Of a stretch of 64,000 nt of DNA, positions 27,201 to 40,700 are shown piece by piece. The notes under the pieces were generated by a model. The model was given only the letters and a program-made list of their open reading frames with translations. It had not been told where the DNA came from and did not search any database. Within the stretch, counting starts at the first letter, position 1. Each line of letters opens with the position of its first letter. This DNA is from Climacteris rufus (lineage: Eukaryota > Chordata > Aves > Passeriformes > Climacteridae), in the NCBI GenBank assembly GCA_013398175.1, contig VZRZ01008561.1:228442-292441 (forward strand). Reading direction: 5' to 3'. A program made the position numbers and the translations under genes.

Positions 27201-27660
27201 AAAAGCTCTGGGAGAAGAAAAAATATCTTCCAGCTGGGTAAAGCAATAGCTCCATCTTAAGAAGATGCATGGGGAGGTATTCCAGTAAGTGACCATATGC
27301 TATAATCCTCAGGACAGACACAAATGACACAGGCTGACCCAGGAAAAAAATGGGTAAAAAGATGGTAGGAACTTCCAGGTGCTTTCATCCTCAGCCAGCA
27401 TTCTCCAGAGGTTTTGGTGGGTCCATATGTCCATGCATCCCATGATCCTAAAAATCCTTGGGAGCTATGAAAATGACCAGAGTGCCAGGCTCCTCCAAAC
27501 GTTATTCCAGACCAGTGGGACGCATGGGGTTGGGACCTTCAGAGAGAAGAAAGGGACAGGCCATTACACAACAGCTCTTACCACACTGGACGAGCTTTAG
27601 TCCCATGCAAACTCCTATCTTTTGATTTATTTTTGCACAGAAGGAAGTTTTTAGGGATTT
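24293..27660. other. Unique non-coding sequence with small simple repeats
   Basis: It holds a short (TTA)n at 24833-24849, A16 at 25601-25616 and a 19-base tandem duplication (listed separately). No exon, RNA gene or transposon body was recognised. Confidence 0.55.
25666..25703. repeat. 19-bp tandem duplication
   Basis: The 19-mer 'actgccagtgatccttctt' at 25666-25684 is repeated exactly at 25685-25703. It is a two-copy duplication with no evident function. Confidence 0.9.
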
Positions 27661-27689
27661 CCCCCCTCTCCCCCCCCCTTTTTTTTTTT
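27661..27689. repeat. Pyrimidine tract C6-TCT-C9-T11
   Basis: A 29-base pure pyrimidine run on the + strand, hence a G-rich then A-rich purine run on the - strand. It is low-complexity and a likely site of sequencing or polymerase slippage. Confidence 0.9.
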
Positions 27690-30600
27690 GATTTGCATGA
27701 TTTATTTAAGTGAATGTCACAGTGAACAAAGCACAACATGGGGCCATCACCTCCAGATGCCTCATGGGTGCCAGGTGCTGTGAGAGGAGGAAGGCAACAA
27801 GTCAGCAACTGAAAAAAGTTCTCACCTAACCAACCCATCTTTCCAAAGCTCTTTTTCTTTTTGTCAGGGGAAACGACAGAGCTTTCCTTCCCTCTCAGTT
27901 TTTCCATGCCTTCTAAACCTAATGAGGTATTTTTTCTACCAGGGAAGAGAAGGATGGGGAGGGTTGTAAGCAGGTCAGCAGCATCATGTTCCTGACTTTG
28001 GTGGAAAATGTCTATCCACCATCAGAAAAATCACACCTCCAGGAATCCACATCAAGGTCTGGCCCAACACATCAGTGGGATCCTATCCCTGACACAGCAG
28101 AAACACTCAGCTCTTGAGCACAACAACCCACTGTGACCTCTGACCAGGCAGAAACACACTTCCCACCTCTACCTTCAGAGAAAATAAACACATCCCAGCA
28201 AAGTGGCTCAAAACACCCAGGGAATTAGTCATAAAGATTCTAGTATTTGATGTCTACAAACCCATCATAATCTAGGGGGGTTTAGTTGTTTGTTTTTTCA
28301 GTTCTTTTAATCTGATCTTACTAATTATGCTGGGAATAGTTGCTGGTACTTTTGTTTGTTATTTTAAAATATGAAAGCTGTCACATAAACATAGGCAAGT
28401 GCCAGGCCCGGAAATAATGCCCAGCAAGAGCTGAAAGGAAACTCAAATAACTCTTTGCCTGACATTGCTTTCTAGTTCATCTGTAAAAAGAAAACAGCAG
28501 AGAGCAGCTGAGAGCCAAAAGAGGTTTTTCACTTTATTTTAGCTGCAGCAGCACAGGAAGGTGATAACATTGTGTGTAATGTAACCAAGCAAAGGAGTAA
28601 TGAAAGTGCAAGCAAATAGATCAAATAGCATAGGGTTAAAGAAAAGGTGTGATAATCATTTGTTTTCCTAATTGTGTCAATAAAGTCCTATCTACCCTCA
28701 AACAGCGGAAACGTCATCAGATATTTAAAAGGAAAAAATGAAGTGAATAATTAAATGTACAAAAACATGACATTTTTTCCCCAGATGTTCTCTTTAAAGG
28801 GTTGATTAGGAGAATCACATGTTTATTTTGAATACAATTCCACTGACTTTGATCATGTTCAAATCACCTCACGTACAAAATCTACTTTGAATCAAAACTT
28901 CTTCCTCCCCTGGGAAAACAATCAGAAGTCCCTTCTCTGCAGGAAAGATGCAGCCTCACAACACAAACTAGGCTGGCTCATGGTGCCACCAATGGGACAA
29001 CACCACAATCCACTAAAATCTGGTGTCTTTGCAATGTGTTTTTGTTGTTACAAAACCCAGCATGCAAATCAGTACAAGGCAACTGGAACTCTGCAGACAT
29101 GCTTGCGGATGGAGTTGCACTTCAAATCTGCTAATTCATGGAAAAAGAAATCTGAATTGCCTTGTCCTTGCTTCTAGTGTTTTCTCAGTGATGGGGAGAG
29201 TTAGGAAATGAAATATTCCCTAACTTCCCCCAGTTAAATGAACTGAAGCTGAAGAAGGTCTGACCCAAGTCCCTGAGCTGATGAAAACATTTCAGAAAAG
29301 GATTTGAATTTCTCAAAATAACTCCCATCCCACTAATTATACAGCCAACCTCAGCCACTCTGATAACTACATGACATTGAAAATGCCCGTAAAACCTATT
29401 ACTCTACAGCATGAACACCTGCCCAAAACACTGGAGCTAACTGCTTTCTGCATAAACCAATTACCTGTAAAATAGGAGCACACAAACAGAGATGAATCTG
29501 TCTCCAAAGAAATGAGACTTGTCCTGCCAACCCAGCCCCTCGCTGTGCTGTGCCCAGAGCAGCAGCAGGGCTTTTTCTCCAGGCTCCAGCACAGATGTGT
29601 CAATATGTACTTTGCTCAGTTCTCCTGGGAGATGAGCCCAACAGTCCTCACTGTCCAACAAAAATGTAATTTCTTTGTTTTCTATGTTTCATATCTCCCC
29701 CCATCTTGCATACACCCCACCACTCCCATCACCTGCCTCCAAGGCCAGCAGGACTCACAGGCTATGCAAGAGCTCAGTGACCAGCATCTTGCACAAGTTA
29801 TGTTTTTACATAAACACAGGGGCTTTTCCAGTCATAGGTTGGATAAACCAATGGCAGATGATTAATGTTCATTTTAAGCATCTCCCTTCATGGTATGGAG
29901 GAACCTCAGCACCTTCCACCCCCAGATGTAAGGAGAAGACACTGTCTCATTGCTTCCCACTTTGAGATGCAGATGAAATTCAACCCCTTGTGCCCAGCAC
30001 ATGCCTGGAAAGACAACTTTCAGTTCTCTGGATCTACCCTTAAAATGCGCTGGATTGTTAAGGCTGAGCACACTGTCTGCTGGGAAGAACCTGATTCCAT
30101 CCCCAGCTCACTCCACTGCTGCTTCCCCTCAAACTGGGGGGTCTTCCTTGCAGACTGTCCATGAGTGTTGTCCAACACCAGCAGTTTAGGTCTTGCCCTT
30201 AACAACTTGCTGAAGGTCATTAAGTAGGTTGGCACCAAAGCCATGAAGAGCATCCAGATTTTGCACTTAGGCCAGCACCAGAAAAACACATTCATCTTGC
30301 CCATCCCTTGACCAGAAATAACTCCATTACTGGTACACAACAAGGGTTGAATCACAAAGAAACACCTTGCACTGAGCACAGGTCAGCTCTGAGCAAACGG
30401 CATCACCCTCAACACGAGAGCAGCACCCTGAGCTCACCGCTCCCCTCCAAGAGCAGCAAGAACCTGTCAACATCAGCTGCAGGAAACCAGAAATGAGCAA
30501 AGTGTGCCCTGAGACAGAGAGACCCCAAATGATTAATAAACACAGGAAAAGAGTTAAAGGACTTGTTGCTCATTAGTCAAAAAATATGAGAGAAAGAGAG

Positions 30601-33600
30601 AAGGAGTCCCACCTGTTACATTTTGACTGTTAAAGAGTCCCAAGTGCAATGGCTCATTTTCAAAAACAAAGGATGTTTTCTGTGCCCGTGTTTTCTTATT
30701 TGAAGGAAAGGGCTGTTTTTTACACTCTAGCATGTTCATTATAACCCAGCCATGTGAGTTAAATGCAGTAAGGGACCTGTTAAACCTCATGATCACTGCA
30801 GTAAGCTCCAGCAGTGACTTTATTACAGGCAAGAATACAACTGGGAGCATTCACATCTCCTGCTCCTGCCACCAGGTACTGTGGGCAGTGTTTGCTCAGT
30901 TTGTCCACACCAAAATCCTCTCATAAACACAAGATGAGCACCCCAAAATGGCTTTGTTACATTCCCCTGCAGAAGAACATCTCCAGGTGCAGAGATTGCT
31001 TACCAAAGTCAATGTTATCCAGCAGAGAATAAAAAGGGGAAGGAAAAAAAAAAAGAAAACAATTCAACTTTCCTGTTTTTTTATAAAGTTTCCAGCGAAT
31101 GGTTGCAGGTCTATTTGCTGAAAGGCAGCAGTTCACTGCAGGATGTCAGCTACCACAGGAGAATGGATTTCTCCTGGTTTAATGAGCCAAAGCAGGCTCA
31201 GCACCAACCCTGGCAGAAGGAAGAGGGCAGGACCACAAGCCCAGACTGTCCCTGCAATAACATCCAAGGGGTGAATCAGCTCAAGCCACCTCCAAAACCT
31301 CTCCCTGGCTTCCTGTTTTTAGGCATGAAATTTTAAAAGAGCTATAGACTGAATCTGACACACCAGTGAAGGTGGCAAAATCGGGGGTTTCAGGTCAACA
31401 GGACTTGTGTTTTGTACCACTGAGGAAATATGATTTTGTTTGCTTTATGGAATTACAGAAGGACACCAGTTAACAGTCTCTTCTACCACGTGCCTATAGG
31501 ATTTATGTCCTTATAACATATAAACAAATAAAACCCTAAACCCTAATTATTTCCGAAAGAAACCCAAAGAAAAAACAAATGTAAGGGCTGCTGCTCCTTT
31601 TTCTCCTCACTCAGCAACAGCAAGTTCTTGGAGTAACCTGGCTGCTTTTGAGGGCTTCACAAGCTTGGCCAACATCCCAGACAGTCCCTAGGGCTGGGGC
31701 TTTTGCTTCCAGATCAGAAAAAGCAGCTATGGCCAGGACATGATTAATGAGGGGAGGGCACTGCACAGATGCTCCACCAGTTTGTGAGCAGGCGAAGACA
31801 CGTGCACACCCAACGCCCCAGTAATTTGGAAAAACACAATGGAGGCAAGAACCATTTATCTTGCCTCACCCTACCATTTTTCATCCTAGAAATCAATTCC
31901 TTTCTGGGAACTCCAACGACAAGGGGAAGTCTGGAAAAAGACAAGTACGGAAAGACTGCCTGGTAGATTGGGAACTCCAACCTGCACTCTGCCCACAGAT
32001 GCATTGTTTGCTAAAGCACAACATAAAAATGCTTCCAAGAACTCTTGCAACAGTTTCACAATAAAGTGTACATTTAAAAATAGCTATTCCACTGAAGATA
32101 TCATTATACAAATTCGTGTACCTCTCATCCATCTAGGGCTCCTCACCCACACTCTGCCAACCAACCTGAACCAACACCCAAGGGACCAATGGGCTGTGTA
32201 TTTACAGCTCCAATTCTCACACAAAATGCAGGTCATGACTATGCTATTTTGACTTTACAAAATGACTCCACATGTGGACCACAAGCTGGGATGCTACAAT
32301 TTGAAGCACTGCTGAGGTGCCTTACAATTAACCCTGTTCTTTTAACCATTTTTGAAGACAAAAAGCAAAATCTGAAGAAAATGTTACATAACGTGACATT
32401 TTAAGCATCTAATGTCTCCTTGGACCATTTTCAAAGTAAAATTTAATAACCTTATTCTCCATCTGCACCAGCTGACACAGATATACTAAAAGAAAAAAAA
32501 TCTTAAAAACATTCCCTAAGGAGAAGTGGGGGGAGACAATCTCCTGATAAATGGCAGACTGTTACATAAAAAGACCAAAGGAACAAACTGTAAGATAAGT
32601 TTTAACTAGCCTTTTAATAGTATCCAACACAGGAATGTTTCCCAACTTGGATGATAGTACCAAGAAAAGTAATTTTATTTCATGCTATTGAAATCACCTC
32701 TAATATGGAAGAGAGCATGCCACACAACCTACTCTTTGCAAAAGATGTTTTGATGATGCAGAGTGTCATTCTCAAGAGATATTGGATTGCCTCACCTGGA
32801 AAAATTGAAAGGTCACAGAGAAAAAAGTCCATAAAAAATAACCATTTCAGCCTTGAACCACTTTCAGCTCAGACAATGGCCATGCTCCTTCTGAGGTGCA
32901 ATCAGGTTCCTTGGGTAGGAGGAACATCCACCTGGACCACTCACTGATCCAAGAGTGTGGGATACTCATACAAAAAAAGACCACTCTAATCTCAGTTCCC
33001 AAACACGGGTGGCATGGGATGCACATGAGGCAAAATCAGACCTGCAGATACAGTGAAGCACATGCAGGAATGCAAGGGACAGCACTTCATGCCTCCAGCT
33101 CTCTGAGGACTGTGGATTCTGGCTTCAAAGCTGTTTTACAGAAATGCTGGTCCCCAGATTAAGCTTGCAGAGATAAGTTGTGACCCTTTGAGTGCAGGAA
33201 GGAATGGATTTTTGCTTTTGCTTTGTTTTGTTTGCTTGCTTTTTAAATATAGGCTCTCAATTATATCAAAAATTTCTACCATCAACTTCAACTACCAAAA
33301 GAAAGTCAAGATGTGTGCATCAAAATGAAAGGCAGATTCCCACACTCAGTTGAAGGAAGGGCCTTTCCATCCCACTATTCACACCCAGGTGGGTACCAAT
33401 TCACTTCCCAGGCTGCCAGCAAGCTCAAACAAGAGCCTCTTTCTTTTCCCTGGTCCCTTATGCAGGCATGTAGCAGCAAGGAAACCAACAGCTCTCTCAA
33501 CCATCCCAAGTCTAGCACCAAAGACCTGCAGGAGCTCTAGCATGGAGTTGCAGCTCCATTTCCTGAGCTGCTCAGCTGCATCCCAACACACAGCCCAAGG

Positions 33601-36130
33601 CCAGGTTCCCTCACTGGGCACTGCTCCAATTCACAGGAAATTGGGAAGTTTTACTGCCAACCCACTTTGTGCCTTGGCCAAAATGACCCACACCCGGCCT
33701 GGTCACCATGAACGATCCCAGCTTCCCAGATCAAGGCTCAGTCTGAGAGTGTAGACACTTTTTGCTACCTTTTATTTATGACTTTCAGTCTACAGCATTA
33801 GTTACTAGCTTACAGTAAAAGGAAAGAAAAATCACTACACCAGCTGTAAAAATAATCCTCCTGCTCATTATATTTTCAGTTCTTTATCTCAGACCTATTC
33901 TTTAAGCCTTCAGGATCCAGGCTGTCACCAGGCAGGCTAACAACATGCTTTGTAGTCCAATAAATGCTGAAATTCTCACAAGACTACATTGCTCCAGGAG
34001 CAAAGGAGCTCTGCTAAAATTATAAAAGTGGCTAACGGAGAGATTAATTGGATGCTATTAAAAATAAATAAATAAAAACACCCGAATCACAGAACAGAGG
34101 ACACCAGCCCTTCACTTTCCAAAGATAAAATCAACCAACTCCAGGTATCCTGGTTGCAGTTGACATTTGCTTTCATCAAGCCCCCACCACTGCAGCCTCC
34201 TGAAATCCCTCTATTAAATTGGATTTGAGATTGTCTGCATTATGCCATCTATGCTGGCCCTGCTTCAGCTCCAAAAAGGCAGAGTTGGGCTGATGGGCTT
34301 GGTCCTCTGAAGGCACCAGTGGGACAAAAACGGAGTCAATGGCTCCAATGAAGGTGAAGTTCAATCACTGTGGCATTGGACCAACATAGCTCCAGCCCCA
34401 CAAATGCCAAATTGATTTGCTCTCCCAGTGCAGCCAAATGGGGACATTTCTGAGCCCCTCTGTGGATTCCTCTAGACTTCCAAGGCCCCAACCCAAAGGA
34501 AACCACATTCTGCTCTTTCTGGGAGCATTTATTGTGGGCAAAGTGAATCAGCTCAAAGCTGCGGAGAAACAGTGAGGGGGTAAAAGCCAAGAAGGAAAAA
34601 GACATTTCTTAATGAGCTGAAGTCACCCCTTGCAGGACTGACGCATTTTGAGCTTAACATCTGGCTCCTTTAAAAACTGAATCCTTGGTGGCTGTCTCCT
34701 CATGCAAGAATAGGACAGAAGCCCAGTGGAAATGACTTTCCCTGTGCACTGTCACACTTGGCTTGAGGTCCAAGCATCCCTGCGGTGTCCAAGAGAAGCC
34801 CCACGTGCTCCAGGGCTGGCACAAGGCTCTGCAAAGGCAACTGAGGTGAAGATTTCAAAACAGCTCTGGGAATACCAGCACAGAAATATTTTGGCAGATT
34901 AGGCTCTGTTTTCCTGTTACTTTTTTTGAAAGCTCCTACTTTTTAAGGGCACATGTTCAATATTCAGTAAATAATAACAGAAAGTGTTTGCCATTAAACC
35001 AAAGGCCAGGGAATAATCTTGACTCATTCCAGCTGTCAGATCCAAGTAAGTTTCTGCCCTGCTGTTGCAGGCGGCTTTAACATTCAGCTCAGTGATCAGG
35101 ACCTTATTGAGGTGAAATAAAAACTATTATTAGAAAATATTTCATAACAGTGTAGGACTTGGCTTCATCCAAACATAGATGTTGCATTGGTTTAATTAAA
35201 TCATCATGGAAAGGTTCTATTTATTGCATCATACAGTTCAATATTAAGTTACAGCTTCAGGACTCATTTTTCTGCTGATACCCAAGAGTAAATCCTTTTT
35301 CTGCTGATGCAAAGATTCCCATCAAGGACTGCACTCCAGCTCTACCTCTCCCATCCCATGCATTAGTGAAAGGATGTTTTGCTCGTTGTCTTGTACTCAC
35401 AGAGCACTCCTTACCAGCAATTAGTTTTAATTCCACTAAACAAAACCAATTCAGTCCTACCTGTTCTGTTCCCAACACTCTGCTTTCACCTTCATCCCTG
35501 ATGATTATTATTGCAACCACCTCATGTGGAAAAAAACCAGAAACACAAAAAACAAGACCCCTGACAACATGTCTGTCTCCTGTACAACCCTTTCTTTCCA
35601 TGTTTGCAAAATGAGCACAGGGAGCAGCAACAGGGAGCTGCAGGGAATCATCTGGTTGCTCCTCATCCCTGGAGCTACCTCACACCATCCCTGCACCTCA
35701 GACAAACAGGGCAGCAGTCAGGGTCCAGCTCAGCTGTGTGGATGGATAACCTCCTCAGGTCAGCGACCCTATTTATTATCTTGATGCCTGAATATGTTCA
35801 AAAAATCAACTAATCTTCCTGTAACCCAAAGAGGAGATTTCTAAATTTTTATTTCAAGATTGACAATGTATTGCACCTCTTCTCACTGATTTATTGCTAA
35901 CAATATTTTTATTTTAATCATATCTAAGCTCTTAAATTCTTAATAACCTGATTTTCTAAAGAGCTTAAATGCTGTGAGAAAACTAAGAGAAAAAGAAAGG
36001 ATTGTTTTATCTCTGCATTAGCATGTAAAGGCATCAAAGGAATTCCTAGCCACATACCACTTGCTATATGGGAATGCAGTTAAATAGTGTATTTACATAC
36101 AGAGCCTGTGAGTCTCAGGAGAACTTACAG
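27690..36130. other. Unique non-coding sequence, no gene recognised
   Basis: More than 8 kb in which I recognised no repeat family, RNA gene or exon. Short open frames are scattered on both strands. A CCCTAAA doublet near 31531-31546 looks telomere-like but is only two units. The stretch is typical of a long avian intron or a gene-poor interval. Confidence 0.5.
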
Positions 36131-36270
36131 TCACAGAATCAGAGAATCACAGCATGGTTTGGGTTGGAAGGGACCTTTAAAGGTCATCTAGTGCAAACCC
36201 CCAACAAGCAGGGACATCTTCAACTTCATCGGGTTCCTCGGAGTCCCATCCATCAATGTTTCCTGTCCAA
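36131..36270 (-). mobile_element. CR1 3'-end fragment, antisense
   Basis: It begins with the reverse complement of the CR1 terminus ('gaatcagagaatcacagcat', then 'ggtttgggttggaaggg') and continues as 'acctttaaaggtcatctag'. The segment reaching 'gagtcccatccatcaatgttt' matches the CR1 region before the 'catccctggaaacattc' word. After about 36270 the match fades. This is a 5'-truncated insertion of moderate age. Confidence 0.92.
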
Positions 36271-36452
36271 AAGGTCTCTTCCCTTTAGCAGGAATGATGC
36301 TGCACTGGAGGGTGCAGGGTTCTTCCTCTACACATCCCACAGTTTGGCATTTCTGTCCTCTCTGCTCTTTGCCACAGGTACCCACTGATGGAAGCACTGT
36401 CACTCCTGGGAAGGCAGCAATGCAGGTGAGTGCTCTCTGACTTGCTTCAGAG

Positions 36453-36486
36453 AAAAAAAAAAAAAAGGCAAAAAAAAAAAAAAAAA
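36453..36486 (+). repeat. A-rich tract, A14-GGC-A17
   Basis: Two long A runs split by GGC. It lies about 180 bases from the end of the antisense CR1 and in the wrong orientation to be its tail, so it is treated as an independent simple repeat. Confidence 0.9.
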
Positions 36487-37407
36487 GCTAGAGTTGGATG
36501 AAGCTGTTTAAACACCAACTTGTGTTCACTGGACAGGAAGGGAAAACCTGGCACCTGTACAACTGGTCCTGCAGCACTGACTGTCCACCAGTTCCACAGC
36601 TCCACTGCAAAGTCTCAGCCAAAGCCTCCACACGGCCTCTCTGCAGAAGGCCCACCAGCAAGTCTACCAAATGCAGATGCGAAGTCAGGGATGTCTCCTC
36701 CCTCCCGTGCAAATACATAAAACAACAGCAGATCCACCTGTCCCCATACATCTGTCACCCCACCTGATTGTGAAGCTGCTGCCTGAGATGCATGATTCTC
36801 CTTCTCAAGGAGGGAAGACCCCCTCCTTCACCCTGGAGAAGACCAGCCTTTCTTAAGCATCTGACTTACCCTTGCCAGGAGCAAACAGTCCCACTTCTGC
36901 CTCTCTGTTAACTTCAATGGAGTCAGGATTTCTCTCTCATGGCCACAATCACTTCCAGGGACTACTGGGCTGAAGTATCTGAAATACCTTCTTTCTGAAG
37001 ACTGCTCACCAAGACACCCTTTTGGCCAATCTGCTTCCTAGGCTGCACTTAGCTCTCCTGGGGATGATGCTGCAGCACAAATCAGTGCCCTTTCCAGACC
37101 CCTTTCCCCATTTACTGAAGATGGCAAATGCAGAGCTAGTACTCACAGCAGATAACCAGAATGTGGGATATAGCTGGCAAAGGGAGCTCCAAGGTTAAAG
37201 AAGAAGAAAAGGAAGAAGTAGAGGACACTGAAACACACCAAAATCTATCATAGGAAATACATCAAGAATATCATAGGAAGTGGCACGCTGACAGCTGAAC
37301 TTCAGCATTCAGGGCTAAAAAGCAGCAGCAATAACTGAATTATAGAAGATCAAATTTAATCTTTTTTTTTTTTTCTCAAGAAGACGACACCTCCAGCCCT
37401 CCTCTAA

Positions 37408-37567
37408 CCAATGGTGGTTATTTGGGGCTATCAGATCGGGCACGTTTGTGGCTGATGCAATGCTGCTGCAACACTGCGGTGCCCACACGGTGCTCACGAT
37501 GCCTGCCCGACCCGCAGCGCTGGCAGGAGGGCGGCAGCTGCGCCCTGATGCAGCCAGGATATAAAAA
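37408..37567 (+). promoter_or_regulatory. Candidate TATA promoter with CCAAT box and E-box
   Basis: A perfect NF-Y type CCAAT box ('aaccaatgg', core 37408-37412) is followed by a CpG-rich stretch (18 CpGs between 37437 and 37658). An E-box CAGCTG lies at 37535-37540 and a strong TATA box 'tataaaaag' at 37560-37568. Normal TATA spacing puts a transcription start near 37590. The combination of TATA box, CpG enrichment above the local background and a downstream ATG plus splice donor is more than single motifs would give by chance. The CCAAT box is farther upstream than the usual 60-100 bases. No transcript evidence is available here, so the assignment is inference. Confidence 0.45.
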
Positions 37568-37589
37568 GCCCAGGACTCAGCCTGGAAAG

Positions 37590-37749
37590 CAGCGGCCAAG
37601 CTACGCCAGCAGCGCGTCAGCATCGCCTTTCACCTACATCTGCCGAGCCGCCTGCCCGAGAAAAGATTATCTGGGAAAAACAAGGCTTGTCATGGCTGCC
37701 TGCTCCAGCTTCTCAGGATCAGAGTTCTGTCCTTCCAGGACACACCGAG
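37590..37749 (+). CDS. Candidate first exon, 5' UTR plus 19 codons, ending at a GT donor (partial, low confidence)
   Basis: If transcription starts about 25-30 bases after the TATA box, no ATG occurs until 37692. That ATG has G at -3 and G at +4, a good Kozak context. It opens a frame reading MAACSSFSGSEFCPSRTHR, and after 58 coding bases a consensus donor GAG|GTAAGG follows at 37749/37750. The 5' UTR would be about 100 bases and CpG-rich. The peptide is Ser/Cys-rich, has no signal sequence and matches no family I know. No second exon could be identified on the + strand. It could equally be a non-coding RNA first exon, an alternative promoter of a surrounding gene, or chance. Confidence 0.25.
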
Positions 37750-40700
37750 GTAAGGGTGGGAGGGGGGCACCCCATGCCCAAAGTGATAGGGAGATCCAAG
37801 TTGTATAAGGAAAAGAGAACCCCGTGGTATCCCTGGTGGTTCCTGAACGCTCAGGCCCTGCAGAGGCTGGCCCCATGCCAGGGGGCAAGCAACAGCTCAG
37901 CAGTCTCAGGCAGAGGGCTGGTGCTCCCTTCCCAAAAAGGGAGCAGCACCAGAAGGTTCCAATGGCTTTTTCAGCCCAATTCCCTGGCTCTCCAGCCCGG
38001 CAGCAAGGCATGACAGACTCAGGACATGAGAGCCAGCAACAAAAATCTGGGAAATTCAGAGAGAAAACATCAGAAACCATCAGCCCCAGAGGCAGGTACC
38101 AGAAGCCTCCATCAAGAGAATGTTTAGAGCCAAATCTGATTTTGATTCCACCAAAATACTCTCACTGCCTCCTGTGCTGGATCAGGCTGTGCACACCTGG
38201 TCACAAGCAGCCCTCACTCTCTTCCACATCCTCCCCCAGGGCCCAGCTGGCTCTGGCTGTTGTGCTCACTGCAGCTCTGCCATCCAGCAGGATACGGAAT
38301 TCCAAGCTATGAGAAGTGCTGGAGCTAGCCACTGAGATGTCAGAAAACCCAAGAAGAAATTATTCCAGCTATTTATTTGCTGCATTTTTGGCCTGCCTGA
38401 GTTCACATTAATGGCAATTTTTAGTTTATTTATTTGGTTTGCTATCTGTCTTTTCAAAGTCCTTCTACAATCCTTTAAAGTCATCCACGTGCTGTCACTC
38501 TATATGCATCACCATACCAAAACAATGTTACATCACTCTTGATTATACAAAAAGCACCAAAACTATGCTTTTCCCAATGGGTAAACTGGTATATCAAAGC
38601 AGACTGGTGTATCTGGCAGAAGAATTAGAACTACTTAGGAACATGTTTTCAGGAAGAAAGTGGCAAGATCCTTATAGATATTACCATTTTTTTCCTATCT
38701 AATACGCAGCATGGATTAACAAAATCAATAAAAATGAGCTGGGAAGCTAAACTGAAGTGCTTCGGCTTTAATATTGATCTTGAAACAACGTGGCCCAAGC
38801 TCAAAAATTACTTTTAGTGTTTCTTTTTAGAATTCATTACCTTCAAACCTCCAGACCTGTGTTAGATACCTTTTCCATTTTTTTCCATGAGGCTGAAAAC
38901 ACAACCTGTGAAGTCACATTTATCACGAGAGACTTGTCCATCATTGCTATCTCAGTAAGAACTTTTCCAAGGAAAGAGTGTTCTTTTCACAGCAGACGTG
39001 GGCTTTCCCACCACCTACCACCAGGACATGCATCATGTTGATATCCAAACATGCCAAAGCCAGCCTGCTCTTTCCAGAGCTACACCAAAGCTCTGACCTT
39101 GAATTGACAAAGCCCATTTTAGCTGGTAAGTATTATTCTCACTGGCACAAGCCAAATCTGTAAGAACTCGCCCTTTCAGGGCTGCATTTCCTCACAGCTC
39201 CCAACCTCGGTCCACCTGGGTACTCAAGTTGGATGCAAACAGCTTTTTGCAAGCAAAAGCTAAGCATCTGCATTAACTCTGAGCACATTTTAACTCTATT
39301 TGAGAAGGTCTAACCACTCTCAGACATATTTGGAAACATGCACAGCTGACACATGGTTCCCAAGCAGTTCCAGAACCACCACTAGTAAGGACCCGAAGCC
39401 AAGGGAAATTGCTGCTTTTCCTTGAACTGAAATTTCTGTTGGTAGAGATCTGTATTGATGCACCCAAGCTGCTATGAGGGCATTCAATCTTCCTGTCTTC
39501 TCATGACTACTCACAACAGTGTAAATGCTTTGAAGATCACTCATGGGACTGGGAAGGATGGAAGGAGTGTTCTCTTCCAACCCTAACACAGTGTAATGAA
39601 GTGGTATGAATAGCCCCATTTGTGGGACACTGGGGGTGAGAGAATTCGTGATCCTCAACCACTTTAACGTCACCACTTCCTGTCACTCTCCTTCTCCACG
39701 TGCCCTCAGAAAGGGACTTCTGTGAAATTGCCTTCTAAATCCAAGCCCTCAAGCACCCCCATGGGCTGCACACAGCCCAGAGCCTGCAACAGTTTATTGT
39801 ATATTATTTTAAGTAGTTCCATGGCACTAATGTAGTCCTTTTCAATAGGATGGCCTGAGGCACGTCAGGCCTAATACCTAAAGATCACAGCTCTGCGTAT
39901 CTAAAGAAACCAGGAATAACTCTGAAGAATGTGAACCCTCCAAAGACCATGTGAGGAGCCTCCCAGTGAAAGGGATGTTTTTTTAAACATGGTGACACAA
40001 AAATCACCAGAGGGGATCAAACCCAACCACCACTATAAGTCAGCATCCGGTTCTCAGATGTCCTGGAGAGCAGGCCCATGTAGATGGCAGGAGTGAGAGG
40101 GGACTCCATTACTGGCATGCACAAACTACTTGCTGTGTTCTCCAGCTTAATTAAATCAACATTTTAAACTAATTCCTCTGCTTTGAGTGGTAGCAGCTGA
40201 GAAGCTGACATGGTTCCCCCCTTGTGTCACCCACAGCAGGCACAGCAGCCTCCAGCATGCAGAGCAAGCAGCTGATGGAGATGGCAACATCTACCATGGG
40301 GGTTGGTGATCTACCACTGGCAGATCAACTAATACATCCCCCAGAGGCCCACTGTGCCCAAGGGTCACTGCTCAAACCAACCACCTACTTCCAGATAGAT
40401 ATACAGACTTCTTTTTTCATCTCAGGTATCTTTATTCTTGTGGGTTTGTCCCATCGCACTAGCTAACAGGGGTATGTCTGCATTCAGGGCAAGGTCTTGA
40501 GAATGATCCTTCCCACCTCCAAGTGAGAAATAATAAAAGCTGGATGAGGAAATGAGGAGAAAAACAAAACGCCCACAACATCACCTCACGGTTCACTCAT
40601 TGCTTCAAACAGTTGCAGAAGAAATTCTAGTTTTGTTTTTGCTGGCTTTTTCCCTTTTTATTTCCCTTTCCTTCCACACATAAACTGGAAGCATGGAAAG

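Noticed and set aside
31531..31546. Telomere-like CCCTAAA doublet
   Set aside because: Only two units, and the plant-type heptamer rather than the vertebrate CCCTAA hexamer array; coincidence.
36415..36432. CAG|GTGAGT donor word on the + strand
   Set aside because: The sequence before it is mostly CR1-derived or without an open frame, so there is no exon to support.
38395..38490. Possible old LINE reverse-transcriptase remnant
   Set aside because: Only the 'ctgtcttttcaaagtccttc' neighbourhood resembles the known segment, and the flanks do not stay collinear.
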